Part shown: positions 1 to 8,496 of the stretch, piece after piece
How positions within the stretch are numbered: the first letter of the stretch is position 1
How the letters are laid out: each line of letters begins with the position of its first letter
NCBI GenBank assembly: GCA_036825615.1
Contig: DAISXY010000003.1
Location: 222,157 to 286,156, forward strand
Direction of reading: 5' to 3'
DNA from: JAICXG01 sp036825615
GTDB lineage: Bacteria > Verrucomicrobiota > Verrucomicrobiia > Chthoniobacterales > UBA10450
DNA length: 64,000 nucleotides
Program-made: the position numbers and the translations under genes
Notes under the pieces: model-generated
What the model was told of the DNA's origin: nothing
What the model saw: only the letters and a program-made list of their open reading frames with translations
Databases searched by the model: none

Positions 1-453
1 AGCGATCAGGAGCGACCCGGTCTTGCTTTCGATCGAGATCGGCTCGCGCACATGAAAGAGCGGACGCGGCGCTTCCTGGCCAACGATCCCGGATTTGCGG
101 ATCGCCTCGACATAAGCGAGCGCGCTGCCGTCGCTGATCGGGGGCTCGTTCGCATCCATCTCGACGAGGGCGTTGTCGACTCCGAGCGCGCAAAGGGCCG
201 AAAGCACATGCTCGACGGTGTGCACGCGCATTGAGCCTTCGCCGATGGTGGTTGCGCGCTCGACCGTTTTCACATTTCCAATCGTGGCGTCCACCGTCGG
301 TTCGTCCTGCAGATCGGTGCGCTTGAATTTGATCCCGTGATCAACGGGCGCCGGCTGCATCTTGAGTGAGACCTTTGCGCCGGTGTGAAGCGCGGTGCCG
401 CTGAGGGAAGCGGTTTTGGCAAGGGTGTGCTGGAACTCGGCGGCGGCAGCCAT
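1..453 (-). CDS. lpxC: UDP-3-O-acyl-N-acetylglucosamine deacetylase, N-terminal part (cut by window edge)
   Basis: The product removes the N-acetyl group from UDP-3-O-acyl-GlcNAc, the committed step of lipid A synthesis in the cytoplasm. The 151 visible residues start MAAAAEFQHTLAKTASLSGT and carry the LpxC signature HTVEHVLSAL, whose TVEH holds a zinc ligand, followed by the DNALVEMDANEPPISDGSA block. The reading frame runs open off the left edge, so the rest of the enzyme lies outside the window; in some Gram-negatives lpxC is fused to fabZ, which cannot be judged here. It lies 72 bases downstream of mlaD on the same strand, so an envelope operon mlaE-mlaF-mlaD-lpxC is likely. Identification is firm; the start codon is the only plausible ATG. 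Confidence 0.93.
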   Translation of the reverse strand, partial: MAAAAEFQHTLAKTASLSGTALHTGAKVSLKMQPAPVDHGIKFKRTDLQDEPTVDATIGNVKTVERATTIGEGSMRVHTVEHVLSALCALGVDNALVEMDANEPPISDGSALAYVEAIRKSGIVGQEAPRPLFHVREPISIESKTGSLLIA

Positions 454-525
454 GGGCGCTTACCTAACAGAAAGTCGCGCCGCTCGCCAGTGCATCCGGG
501 CTGCGCGCCGCGGCGACGGCCCACA

Positions 526-1512
526 TCAGGGACTGGATCGCCGTACCCGGGTCGCGCGCCGCACGGGCGCGGGCGTCGCTTCTTTCTCGGGCGGATACTT
601 CTTCGTGCTCGGCCATATGAGGCGCCAGGGCTGCGTGCGCAGGGTGGCGGTGAGATCTTTGGTGTTCCGCAGCGTTTCTCTCAGGTCCGGCCCGAGACTC
701 GCGAGGGCCGCTTTCAACTTTTCGGAAGCATCGCGGAAATTCGAAAGGGTCACGGCGATGTTGTCGTTCCTCGTCAGCTGATTACTCAGATCTTCAATGT
801 GGGCGAGCGACTTCGAAAGGTCGCTCTCGGGGCTAGTAATCTGATTCAGATGCTCGGTGAAAATTCTGAACTGGATCAGACCCAGGGTAAGCGGCGAATC
901 CGGATCAGTGATCTTGCTCAGGTTCGCGGCGGTGTTCTGCAATTCCTTCATCGTCGCCGTCGCCTCACTCGCCACCGGCTGGATGATCCCGATCAAGCGG
1001 ACAACGGCTTCGGAGAAATCAGGGACGCGATTGCCGATGAAGACCTGTCCGGCCTCGGCCCGGTTGGCATGATCGTTTCCGCCGGAAATATCGATCGCGG
1101 TCTCACCGAGCAGGCCGAGTGTCATGAGCCGGACGTTCGAGTTTTTGTAGATGAGGGCGCGGCGATCCACCTCGATATCGATCCGCACCTCGAGCCGGGG
1201 GAGCGAAGGCGCGGCGCCGTTCGGCCCGGGTGAGGTCGTCGCGGTGCCAAGGTTGCCCGCGGCTTCGATCGCGTGCGCTGCTTCCTCGCGTGAAACGGGC
1301 GAGCTCAGATCCTTCACCTGCCCGATCTTGCGCCCGGCGAGCAGGACCGGCGCGCCCAGTTTGATCCCGGCCGCGTTGTCGAAGTAGAGCCGGTAAATCA
1401 CCAGCGGCTGGAAAAGTCCCGGCGCGCCGAGCAGGATCAGGATGAAGGCAAGGACCGCGACCGTGCCGAGCACGAGCAGGCCGGTCATCATTTCACTTCG
1501 TCGCAACTGCAT
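526..1512 (-). CDS. mlaD: MlaD-like MCE-domain substrate-binding protein
   Basis: This is the periplasmic lipid-binding component of an MCE (Mla-type) ABC transporter that moves phospholipids between the two membranes. The 328-residue product has one N-terminal membrane anchor (about residues 9-31), then a single MCE domain beginning YRLYFDNAAGIKLGAPVLLAG. The MCE domain holds an extra Pro/Gly/Ala-rich insert at about residues 85-105. After it comes a long helical tail (about 180-290) ending in a basic Pro/Arg stretch. The start overlaps the end of mlaF by 20 bases, indicating translational coupling. It is longer than the E. coli MlaD (about 180 residues), as is common for single-MCE proteins with C-terminal helices. 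The family assignment is secure; the exact lipid cargo is not known. Confidence 0.9.
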   Translation of the reverse strand: MQLRRSEMMTGLLVLGTVAVLAFILILLGAPGLFQPLVIYRLYFDNAAGIKLGAPVLLAGRKIGQVKDLSSPVSREEAAHAIEAAGNLGTATTSPGPNGAAPSLPRLEVRIDIEVDRRALIYKNSNVRLMTLGLLGETAIDISGGNDHANRAEAGQVFIGNRVPDFSEAVVRLIGIIQPVASEATATMKELQNTAANLSKITDPDSPLTLGLIQFRIFTEHLNQITSPESDLSKSLAHIEDLSNQLTRNDNIAVTLSNFRDASEKLKAALASLGPDLRETLRNTKDLTATLRTQPWRLIWPSTKKYPPEKEATPAPVRRATRVRRSSP

Positions 1513-2284
1513 CTTTGCTTCCTTCCAGGATTGGGCCTTCGGTGCTGCCGCTCAGGAACTGCTGCACCACCGGATCACTTGAATTCTTAAACTCGTTAGG
1601 GGCGCCGTCGGCAATCACTTTTCCCTGGTAGAGCATAGCCATTCGTGTGCCGATGCGAAACGCGCTGTCCATTTCGTGGGTCACAATCACCGAGGTCACC
1701 TTCGAGCCCTCCGTCAGGCTGATGATCAGCTCGTCAATGACCGAGCTGATCACCGGGTCGAGCCCGGCGGAAGGCTCGTCGAAGAGAATCAGCTCCGGTT
1801 CCATCACAAGCGCGCGCGCCAGGCTCACCCGCTTGCGCATGCCGCCGCTTAATTCCGAGGGCATCTGCTCCTTCGACTCGAGCATCCCCACCAGCTCGAG
1901 CTTTTCGTCCACGATCTTGTCGATCTCCGCGCGCGACTTGCGGGTCAATTCCTCCAGCGGCAGAGCGACATTGTCGCGCACATTCCGGGAACTGAGGAGA
2001 GCGGAATATTGATAGACCATCCCGATCCGCGCCCGCACCTGTTCGAGTTTGCGCCGGCGCAGCCGCGAGATCTCGAATTGTTTGAAAAAAATCTGCCCGG
2101 CGGTCGGCTGGAGGATGCCCAGGATCAGGCGCAGGATCGTGCTTTTGCCGCTTCCGCTCTGGCCCATGATGACGAGCCGGTCGAGCGGTTCGACCTGGAG
2201 CGAAACGCCGTCGAGCACCCGTTTCTCCGGAAATTCGAGCACCACATCGCGCAGCTCGACGACGTAATTCGGCCGCTCGCTCAC
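1493..2284 (-). CDS. mlaF: MlaF-like ABC transporter ATPase
   Basis: This is the ATPase of the Mla-type phospholipid transporter, acting on the cytoplasmic face with the MlaE permease. The 263 residues show a Walker A motif GQSGSGKST, the ABC signature LSGGMRKR, Walker B LILFDEPSAGLDP and the switch histidine in VIVTHEMDSAF. The GMRKR variant of the signature is typical of the MlaF subfamily. The ATG overlaps the mlaE stop by four bases (ATGA) and the gene end overlaps mlaD by 20 bases, so the three are co-translated. The length matches the family (about 260-270). No anomaly was seen. Confidence 0.95.
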   Translation of the reverse strand: MSERPNYVVELRDVVLEFPEKRVLDGVSLQVEPLDRLVIMGQSGSGKSTILRLILGILQPTAGQIFFKQFEISRLRRRKLEQVRARIGMVYQYSALLSSRNVRDNVALPLEELTRKSRAEIDKIVDEKLELVGMLESKEQMPSELSGGMRKRVSLARALVMEPELILFDEPSAGLDPVISSVIDELIISLTEGSKVTSVIVTHEMDSAFRIGTRMAMLYQGKVIADGAPNEFKNSSDPVVQQFLSGSTEGPILEGSKDAVATK

Positions 2285-3135
2285 GGATAAAAAACCACGT
2301 AGACAATGTTATAGAGCGTGTCGAACCCGATCACAGTCGTGATTGCCGTCACCACGCTCGAAGTCGTCGACACCCCCACGCCGGCCGCACCGCCCCGCAC
2401 TGTCAGCCCGCGATAGCAGGCGATCGCCCCGATCAACAATCCGAACATGAAGCTTTTCAGCACCCCGGTGACGAGGTCGCGAATGAGCAAGGCATGCAGC
2501 ACCAGGTCCTGGAAATAAACGAAGGCGATATTGAAGTAGGCCCGGCAGATCAGCGCGCTCGCTCCGATCGCCGCAATGCTCGAGATCACGCTCAGGCAAG
2601 GCATGAGAAAAAAGAGCGCGAGAATGCGCGGCGCGACCAGGTAACGCAGCGGGCCGATTCCCATCGCCTCGATCGCTTCCACTTCCTCCGACACCTGCAT
2701 GGTTCCAAGCTCAGCCGTGAAGGAAGCGCCAATCCGGGCCGCCAGCATGATCCCGGTGAGGAGCGGTCCGAGTTCACGGGTAAAAGCAATCGCGACCAGC
2801 CCCGGCACGAGCCGCTCGGTCCCGAACCGTTCCAGTTGGTAGCCGGTGAGCAGCGCCATCGTGAGTCCGAGAAAAAACGAGACGAGCGCGACCAGGGGCA
2901 CCGAATCCACCCCGGCGCGCTGACTATGCCGAAAGAAGCTCGCGGCGCGAAAGGGGACGCGGCCGCGCCGCACCCGGTCGAGTGTCTCCGTGGTGGTATC
3001 GATGAGGAACCAAAACATGCTCCCCACCTCCACGAGCAAAGCGCGGCTTTTTTCGCCGACCCCGGCGAGAACGTTTCCCGGTGTGCGGACAATTGTTCCT
3101 GCGCCCGTTTGGATAACGGAATGATTGCCGGCCAT
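2281..3135 (-). CDS. mlaE: MlaE-like ABC transporter permease
   Basis: This is the integral-membrane permease of the Mla phospholipid transporter. From the ATG chosen the protein has 284 residues, close to the usual 260. It contains the family core: an amphipathic N-terminal helix, the SVPLVALVSFFLGLTMAL segment, the FTRELGPLLTGIMLAARIG motif that contacts the ATPase, the TMQVSEEVEAIEAMGI coupling loop and a final hydrophobic segment ending VVFYP. The frame stays open upstream to a TTG at 3255, which would add 40 unconserved residues; I prefer the ATG at 3135. It is the first gene of the mlaE-F-D-lpxC string and overlaps mlaF by four bases. Confidence 0.9.
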   Translation of the reverse strand: MAGNHSVIQTGAGTIVRTPGNVLAGVGEKSRALLVEVGSMFWFLIDTTTETLDRVRRGRVPFRAASFFRHSQRAGVDSVPLVALVSFFLGLTMALLTGYQLERFGTERLVPGLVAIAFTRELGPLLTGIMLAARIGASFTAELGTMQVSEEVEAIEAMGIGPLRYLVAPRILALFFLMPCLSVISSIAAIGASALICRAYFNIAFVYFQDLVLHALLIRDLVTGVLKSFMFGLLIGAIACYRGLTVRGGAAGVGVSTTSSVVTAITTVIGFDTLYNIVYVVFYP

Positions 3136-3584
3136 CTGCGGGGCAAATTGCCCCAGATAGCGCCAGCGGCAAGCAATGTCACCGGCGCTCGCCGTCTCGA
3201 CGCCGCCGCTCTGAGCGTTCTCCGCAATCGCAGCTACCGCACTTTCCGCAGCCAAGCGCGTGCAGCGGCGAAAGCTGCTTACTCAGTTACGGGGTCGGCA
3301 CTACACTCCAGCGGCGGCCGTCCCAATGCTCGAAAGCCAGGTCGGTGTTATCCGCATCGATAACACAGAATTGCTGAAGAAAGCTTTGAAATGTTCATAC
3401 CTGTGAATCGCCCTGTCTCGGCAGGCGAGGCGCGCCGCCGGTAAGACTAGTTTGTAACAATTTGGTTGGGAACTGGCGCGCCCATTCACTCACCGCAAAA
3501 TGGCTCATAGACTGACGAATGCCTCTAAAACCCCCGGCCAAGCCCGGTTGACCGCCCGACCTGCTCACGGTAGCCTTTATTCCA
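3136..3584. other. Divergent intergenic region between mlaE and the Fe-S carrier gene
   Basis: No convincing gene is seen here. The left part could encode an N-terminal extension of mlaE if translation began at TTG 3255. The rest should hold the two divergent promoters, but I see no clear pair of promoter boxes. It is moderately less GC-rich around 3350-3420 than its flanks. Confidence 0.4.
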
Positions 3585-3920
3585 ATGATTAATGTGACCG
3601 ATCGCGCTGTCGATCACCTTCGCGCCCTCCTCGCTGAACAACCTTCCGCCGCTGGAAAAGGCTTGCGCTTGCAGGTGAGCAAAGGCGGTTGCTCCGGTAT
3701 GCACTATGAGATGACGCTCGACCAGCGCCACGAAGGCGACGCGATCATCGAACGAGATGAGGTTGCGTTTTTTGTTGATCCCGAAAGCGCCGATTTCCTC
3801 CGCGATGCCACCCTCGATTACGAAAGTGGCCTCACTGCCGCCGGCTTTCGCATTGTGAACCCGAACGCCGCCCGGACCTGCGGTTGCGGCACGTCCTTCG
3901 AGCCCGCCCGCCCGGCCTGA
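3585..3920 (+). CDS. A-type iron-sulfur cluster carrier (IscA/ErpA/SufA family)
   Basis: The product is a small cytoplasmic scaffold or carrier that delivers Fe-S clusters to apo-proteins. The 111 residues have the HesB/IscA fold signature: the first cluster cysteine in KGGCSGMHYEM, and the paired cysteines near the C terminus in RTCGCGTSF. All three conserved cysteines are present. The length is typical (105-120). No isc or suf operon genes are nearby, so whether it acts as ErpA-like or IscA-like carrier cannot be told. It stands alone, 36 bases before the next gene on the same strand. Confidence 0.9.
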   Translation: MINVTDRAVDHLRALLAEQPSAAGKGLRLQVSKGGCSGMHYEMTLDQRHEGDAIIERDEVAFFVDPESADFLRDATLDYESGLTAAGFRIVNPNAARTCGCGTSFEPARPA

Positions 3921-3956
3921 CGACCTCGCGCAATGCACGACTGGCGGCGGCCCGAC

Positions 3957-5456
3957 ATGGAACCGGATCTCTTTCGCTTCGATGATCGCCCGGGCTACGA
4001 ACGCAAGCGCACCAACTACTTCCTGTGGACGGTCGCGATCCTTCTTCTTTGCGGGGCCGCGATGGCCGCATGGCTCGGTAGTTTCTATATCATTGGTCAG
4101 CCGGAGCGGCCGGAGAGTTATCGGATCCTGCAAAAGCTGCACAAGATCGAGCCCCCAAAACGCTTCGCCCTTACCGCTGCGCCCGCCGGTGAGTTTCTGA
4201 CTCCGAAACAGCTCTATGACCGCTACTCGACGATGGGACCGGTGGCGCTGGCGCGAAAGGATGCGGAACTGACTCGCAATTTCATCCGTAACTTCCAGCA
4301 CGTCGACGGGCTCGTGACTTATGTCGTCGGCCGTTTCAACATCATGGGCGCGCGCGAGCTAACTCCTGATGATATCTTTACGACTGGGGCGGTCGCTCTC
4401 ACCCGGGCGGTGGATCAGCCGGAGTTACTGATGGAGCATCTTTTCACAACCGCGAACGACCACGACGCCAAGTTACTCGTCGAGCGCCTCGTCATGGGCA
4501 TGGATGTGCGCCTCGAGCGCAGTCATGACTTATCGGCGGTGATTCACGCCGAGCGGTTACCGGACGGCCGGGTGCAAGTCACCGCCATTCCATTACTCTA
4601 CGGCAGTTATACCATGACCCGCGGGACCGGCACCTTCAGTCTAGAACCGCCCGCGGAGTTAAATCTCGCCGCCGGCTGGCCGCTTTTTAAAACCGACAAG
4701 CGCCGGACGGTCGAAGCCCGATACGACACTTATCGTTCTCATCTCGCCCCGGCCACGAGCACGCTGCCGATGCTCGGGCTCGCCCGTTCGAAAGCCGAGA
4801 TCCCGCCGGAGGACGCGCTGGTGCGCGTGGAACCGGCTATGCCACTGGAAGAGGAAACCACGCCGCCACCACTCGGCGCCCACGGTGGCAAGACAGTCGC
4901 TTCGAAGCGAACTCACGAGAGTGATACGACAGTTGCCTTTGCTTCGCCCGCCCGAATTCGACGCGCGCAGCCAGTGACGGACGACGCAACTGCGCCTAAC
5001 GAATCTAACTCTAGCCCGGAGGCCACCCCCCGGGTCTTGCGCGCGTTACCGGTTACCGGTGGTTCGCCCGCGGTCGCGCTTACCTCGACCACGGGCGCCA
5101 CCTGGAAGACTTTCGCGCCTGGCGAAGCTCCGGCCGGCCGGGTGGTGGATGCCTCCGGCCTGCGCGAGGTGGCGAATAATGGCACCCGTGGCGAACGGCT
5201 TTATCTCAAGGGACAATTCGTGGTGAATTTTGCCGACGCGAATCGCGCCGTTTTACGTCCGACCGGCGCCCAGGCTGCGGATTCAGGGGGCCTTGGTCGC
5301 AATGTGCGCGTGATTGTCGATTATCCGGCCGGCGCCGCCTTGCCCGAGCCGGGCAGCACTTTGAATCGCGATATCACGCGCCCGTACGAGATTACCGAGG
5401 TGCGCCGGCAAAGCGATGGGCAGCTTAACGTCTTCGTGCGCGAGATTATCAAGTGA
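3957..5456 (+). CDS. Membrane-anchored protein of unknown function
   Basis: I do not recognise this 499-residue protein. It has a short cytoplasmic N terminus, one hydrophobic segment (about residues 22-46, FLWTVAILLLCGAAMAAWLG), then a soluble region that is presumably periplasmic. Residues about 60-260 look like a folded domain; about 270-400 is a low-complexity Ala/Pro/Thr/Ser-rich linker; the last 90 residues form a second compact region with basic and aromatic residues. The word GCCTAACGA occurs in the linker at 4994 (codons for PNE). An in-frame ATG at 3933 would add eight residues. Position next to the Fe-S carrier gives no functional hint. Confidence 0.75.
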   Translation: MEPDLFRFDDRPGYERKRTNYFLWTVAILLLCGAAMAAWLGSFYIIGQPERPESYRILQKLHKIEPPKRFALTAAPAGEFLTPKQLYDRYSTMGPVALARKDAELTRNFIRNFQHVDGLVTYVVGRFNIMGARELTPDDIFTTGAVALTRAVDQPELLMEHLFTTANDHDAKLLVERLVMGMDVRLERSHDLSAVIHAERLPDGRVQVTAIPLLYGSYTMTRGTGTFSLEPPAELNLAAGWPLFKTDKRRTVEARYDTYRSHLAPATSTLPMLGLARSKAEIPPEDALVRVEPAMPLEEETTPPPLGAHGGKTVASKRTHESDTTVAFASPARIRRAQPVTDDATAPNESNSSPEATPRVLRALPVTGGSPAVALTSTTGATWKTFAPGEAPAGRVVDASGLREVANNGTRGERLYLKGQFVVNFADANRAVLRPTGAQAADSGGLGRNVRVIVDYPAGAALPEPGSTLNRDITRPYEITEVRRQSDGQLNVFVREIIK

Positions 5457-5464
5457 TGGCGCCT

Positions 5465-5490
5465 GCCGGGGTCACCGCCGCCGGCTACAG
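5465..5490. repeat. Dispersed GTAGCCGGGG-type repeat, copy 1
   Basis: This short GC-rich imperfect palindrome (GCCGGGGTCA...CCGGCTACAG) sits between two convergent genes. Related copies are seen at 9385-9412 (inside kdsB), 30057-30082 and 50906-50933. It could form a hairpin and act as a terminator for either neighbour. Confidence 0.6.
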
Positions 5491-5496
5491 TTAGAC

Positions 5497-6198
5497 TTAG
5501 CGCAGGATTACCACGCCGTTGCGAATCTCGGCGGTGCTCACATTATATTTCGAGGCGGCTTGCAGGGCGTAGCCAAGGGCCGAATGCCCGCGGAAACCCA
5601 TCGTGAGAATGTTTGAGGGCATCGGATAGCCGTTCGCCTCGATCCGTGAAACCTGAAGTGCGCTAATCGGGGTCGGACCATTCGTCATAATGACAAAGCT
5701 GCCGTTGAAATAACCTTTTGGCGCACCGGGTACCTTATTGGTTGGAATACTCAGTTGGACGTGGGCGCTGTTCCCGCTCAGACTAACGAACGCGTGGCCG
5801 CGCGATTTCGGATTGGCCGCGATGAGCCCGTTGATGTCCGCGGCGCTGAGGGTGAGTTCCCGTTCCGGCGTCGCGGTTGGGCTCGCCGGCGTGGGCGTTT
5901 CTCCCGGCTGGGGCGAAGAGGAGGGTGTCGGTGTCCGCGCCGGCGGGGTCGATTCAAACTGGTCGATCCGTTCTTGCAGTTGCGAGACTTGTTCCTCCGG
6001 GAGCGGTTGCACCGGGAGCGGCTTTGGCGTTTTCGAAACCACACTGTGCGTGACAAAGAGATAACTCCCGAGGACAAACAAGAGCACGAGCAGCACGCCG
6101 GCCGCGGCGCCAAAGAGACAGCCTTTGCCAACGCAGCCGAGCCCCTCCTGTTTCGGCGGCGGTTCGATCCAGCTTGGTTTGGTGGAATCCATCGCCAT
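5497..6198 (-). CDS. Anchored protein with Pro/Thr linker, unknown function
   Basis: This 233-residue protein is not recognised. It has one membrane segment (about residues 28-50, GAAAGVLLVLLFVLGSYLF) after a short cytoplasmic N terminus. A Pro/Thr/Ser linker follows (about 80-115), then a C-terminal domain of about 115 residues starting ELTLSAADINGLIAANPKSRG. That layout suggests a periplasmic domain on a flexible stalk. The domain contains alternating strands (VSLSGNSAHVQLSIPTNKV) reminiscent of small beta-rich domains in other Verrucomicrobia membrane proteins, but no family can be named. The stop is three bases from the HIT gene downstream end, so they may be co-transcribed as HIT then this gene. 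Confidence 0.75.
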   Translation of the reverse strand: MAMDSTKPSWIEPPPKQEGLGCVGKGCLFGAAAGVLLVLLFVLGSYLFVTHSVVSKTPKPLPVQPLPEEQVSQLQERIDQFESTPPARTPTPSSSPQPGETPTPASPTATPERELTLSAADINGLIAANPKSRGHAFVSLSGNSAHVQLSIPTNKVPGAPKGYFNGSFVIMTNGPTPISALQVSRIEANGYPMPSNILTMGFRGHSALGYALQAASKYNVSTAEIRNGVVILR

Positions 6199-6201
6199 TT
6201 C

Positions 6202-6717
6202 TCAGGTCGACGTCGCCAGGCTGGTCTGCGCCGCGACCAGCTTTTCGTAAAGGGTCTGCAATCCTTCTGAGAGCAAGCGGGTGCGGCCAAGGATTGGCAT
6301 GAAATTCGTATCCCCGTTCCAGCGCGGCACGATGTGGAGATGGAGGTGATCAGTGACGCCGGCGCCGGCGGCGGTGCCGAGATTAAGCCCGATGTTAAAT
6401 CCCTGCGCCTTCATCGTGGCCTGGAGCAGGCGCTGCGCGTGCACCGCCAGGGCCCAGAACTCGACGATTTCCTCCTCGCCTAACGAGGCCAGCTCGGCCG
6501 TCTTACGATAGGGCACAACCATGAGATGGCCGACGGCATAGGGATAGCGGTTCATCATGAGAAAACTGCTCTTGCGCCGGGTGATGACAAGATGGGCCGC
6601 GTCGTCGCTCGCCCGTGCCGCCTCGGAAAGGAAATTCGGGTTGCGATTTTCCAGCTCGAAATATTCCACCCGCCACGGACACCAGAGGGCTTCGATTTCG
6701 GCTTTGGGAAAATCCAT
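6202..6717 (-). CDS. HIT-family nucleotide hydrolase/transferase
   Basis: HIT proteins hydrolyse or transfer nucleotidyl groups, for example from Ap4A or AMP adducts. The 171-residue product has the histidine triad as HLHLHIVPRW near residue 130 and the upstream INLGTAAGAG-type region written here as GLNLGTAAGAGVTDH. The N-terminal WCPWRVEYF resembles the Ap4A phosphorylase-like (AP4A hydrolase) HIT branch. An in-frame TTG at 6732 would add five residues, but these are encoded by the repeated word TCGTTAGGC (complement) that takes part in a hairpin, so the ATG at 6717 is preferred. A second copy of the word at 6478 encodes Ser-Leu-Gly with TTA for Leu. Confidence 0.88.
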   Translation of the reverse strand: MDFPKAEIEALWCPWRVEYFELENRNPNFLSEAARASDDAAHLVITRRKSSFLMMNRYPYAVGHLMVVPYRKTAELASLGEEEIVEFWALAVHAQRLLQATMKAQGFNIGLNLGTAAGAGVTDHLHLHIVPRWNGDTNFMPILGRTRLLSEGLQTLYEKLVAAQTSLATST

Positions 6718-6721
6718 CTCG

Positions 6722-6754
6722 TCGTTAGGCAAAAAGCCTGAGGAAGCCTAACGG
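6722..6754. terminator. Hairpin made by an inverted pair of the repeated 9-mer
   Basis: TCGTTAGGC at 6722-6730 and GCCTAACGG at 6746-6754 are inverted copies of the window's repeated word and pair over eight bases with a 15-base loop. The hairpin lies between the stop of the glycosyltransferase gene and the start of the HIT gene, both on the minus strand. No T-run follows, so termination by itself is uncertain. In Neisseria and Haemophilus, inverted uptake-sequence pairs often sit in this position. Confidence 0.5.
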
Positions 6755-6782
6755 CTGCGGCAAAAACTGTCGAGCGCCGGTT

Positions 6783-8234
6783 TCAACGGGGCAACGCGCG
6801 CACGAAGAGGGAATACTGCGGCAGCGCCGCCGTTTTCGCGGAGAGAAGCTGTAACTGCGCCCCGGGCAACAATGCCAGCCAGGGCCGCGCGGGCTCGTTC
6901 CGTACGACCAAAGCGTCGAGCTGGCCGCCGCGCCACTGCGCAATCGCCTCGTCCGGTGCAAGAAAATGATCGCGCCGCAGATACAACAGCATTCCTTCTT
7001 CGCGCCCGCCGACCACCGCGTAACGCCAGTTGCTCACCTCCGCCTGCGCACGCACCTGCGCCGAAAAGCGTACCAGCGCGTCGTCGCCCGCGTGGTAAGC
7101 GGAGCCGATTTTCCAGGCGGCGTATCCGCTCGTGAAAAGAGCGGCGAAAATAAGCGCGTAACCAAGCCACGGACGGACCTGGCGCTGCCAGCGCTCAACG
7201 CGAAACGCCGCCGCGACCTGCGCGCCTAACAACAGGCAGAACGGCGGCACGACTGGAAAAATCCGGTCCACCCGTTTCGATGGAATGATCGACATCAAAA
7301 TCAATCCGCCGACGCTCCAGCAGACGAGCCAGACCGTGTCCGGCTGCATCCGGAGCGAGAGTTGTTCGCGACGGCGCCAGAAAAAAACCGCGAGACCAAT
7401 GACGAGCAAACTCCAGGGCGCGAATTTGTGGAGCAGATGCGGGAAATAAAAATAGATCGGCTGCGGTTTGTGGATCGTCTCGGTAAAGCGGCCGGCAAAT
7501 TCACGCACCACCACGCTTTCGTAAAAGCCCGGTTGGGTCGCGATTCCTCCCCAGGCCCAGAAAAGAAAAATCGCGAGCGAAAAAATCCACGGCCACCAGC
7601 CGCTCCAGGCGCTCGGCGCGATGCCTTTGCGGCGGCGGAGAATTTCGTAGGCGACCAGGCCCGGCAGAATGAAGGCATAAATGATCGGCCCCTTGATCAG
7701 CATCGCGCCCGTGAGAAGGAAAAAGGCGATCACGCGATCCTGCGTCGCCCATTTTTCGGTCTTCCGAATTTTCCACCAGATCTGGGCCCCGATGAGGTAG
7801 CTCATGAGTGCGAGGGGCATGTCGGTGCGGACGAGCGTCGCCAGGCGGGGCGCGAGCAGGTTGAGCCCGAAAGCGCTCATTGCGATGAGGCCGGCGGCGC
7901 GGCCATAGGCGGTGGTCGTGTCGCGTGTAATCAGCCAGAGGAGGAGAAAGGCTGCGCCTAACGACGGCAAACGCCAGGCGCCTTCCCACCAGCGGGTGAT
8001 CTCAAAGATGGCGGCTGAAATCCAGCCGACGAGCGGCGGTTTGGTCGCGACGCTGTCGTTAGGCGTATGCTGGTAGAGCCAGTGTCCCTGCCGCACCATC
8101 TCGAAGGAGGTGTAGGCCTGCTTCGCCTGGTCGTAATCGTCGAGCCTCCAGGGCAGATTGGTAATGAGAAACAGCACGAGAATGAGAGCGATAATCGCTG
8201 GTCGCAAAAATGGCCTCGCCATCAGTTCGGGCAT
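6783..8234 (-). CDS. GT39/ArnT-like membrane glycosyltransferase
   Basis: This looks like an integral-membrane glycosyltransferase using a polyprenyl-phosphate sugar donor, acting on the periplasmic side on lipid A, glycans or proteins. The 483-residue protein (from ATG 8234) has about 10-11 hydrophobic segments. It keeps the family's first-loop features: an acidic pair in WRLDDYDQAKQAYTSFEM, and the downstream block ATKPPLVGWISAAIFEI typical of ArnT/PMT-like enzymes. The C-terminal 90 residues form a small soluble domain (VVGGREEGMLLYLRRDHFL). An ATG at 8222 is also possible. The repeated 9-mer occurs twice inside, at 7956 (Ser-Leu-Gly) and 8056 (Pro-Asn-Asp). The sugar and acceptor are unknown. 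Confidence 0.85.
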   Translation of the reverse strand: MPELMARPFLRPAIIALILVLFLITNLPWRLDDYDQAKQAYTSFEMVRQGHWLYQHTPNDSVATKPPLVGWISAAIFEITRWWEGAWRLPSLGAAFLLLWLITRDTTTAYGRAAGLIAMSAFGLNLLAPRLATLVRTDMPLALMSYLIGAQIWWKIRKTEKWATQDRVIAFFLLTGAMLIKGPIIYAFILPGLVAYEILRRRKGIAPSAWSGWWPWIFSLAIFLFWAWGGIATQPGFYESVVVREFAGRFTETIHKPQPIYFYFPHLLHKFAPWSLLVIGLAVFFWRRREQLSLRMQPDTVWLVCWSVGGLILMSIIPSKRVDRIFPVVPPFCLLLGAQVAAAFRVERWQRQVRPWLGYALIFAALFTSGYAAWKIGSAYHAGDDALVRFSAQVRAQAEVSNWRYAVVGGREEGMLLYLRRDHFLAPDEAIAQWRGGQLDALVVRNEPARPWLALLPGAQLQLLSAKTAALPQYSLFVRALPR

Positions 8235-8300
8235 GGCGGGAGAGTGAACGGCTGAGGCGGCGAAGGCAACCATCGAGGAGGGGGTTGCGACCTCGCAAGT

Positions 8301-8425
8301 TGTCATCCCGAGCCGGCGAAGCGCGGCGAGGGACCGCGCCAACGGAGTTTGCACCCGCTCTCTTCTCCTGCGCGCAAATTGCAACTGTGAGGTCCTTCGC
8401 CGTCCTGCGGCGGCTCGGGATGACA
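8301..8425. repeat. Inverted pair of GTCATCCCGAGC-type repeats
   Basis: Two arms face each other: 8302-8340 begins GTCATCCCGAGCCGGCGAAG, and 8389-8425 is its approximate reverse complement ending CGGCTCGGGATGACA. About 50 bases separate them. The pair lies in the divergent interval between the glycosyltransferase and cupin genes. Related arms are at 11283-11320 and 61373-61491. It is a non-coding dispersed repeat able to fold into a large cruciform or RNA hairpin. Confidence 0.75.
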
Positions 8426-8496
8426 GAAAGAGGAGCGGCGGCGGCTACATCACGTTCGGAGTTGGAAAAGCAGAAGCTTTCCGCCATTCTCCCGTC

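Noticed and set aside
385..1387. Long plus-strand frames opposite lpxC and mlaD
   Set aside because: They are antisense to genes with clear family motifs and show no motif of their own; such shadow frames are common in GC-rich DNA.
3525..4301. 258-residue minus-strand frame opposite the Fe-S carrier gene
   Set aside because: It spans the antisense of a well-supported IscA-family gene and the next gene; residue composition is typical of an antisense shadow.
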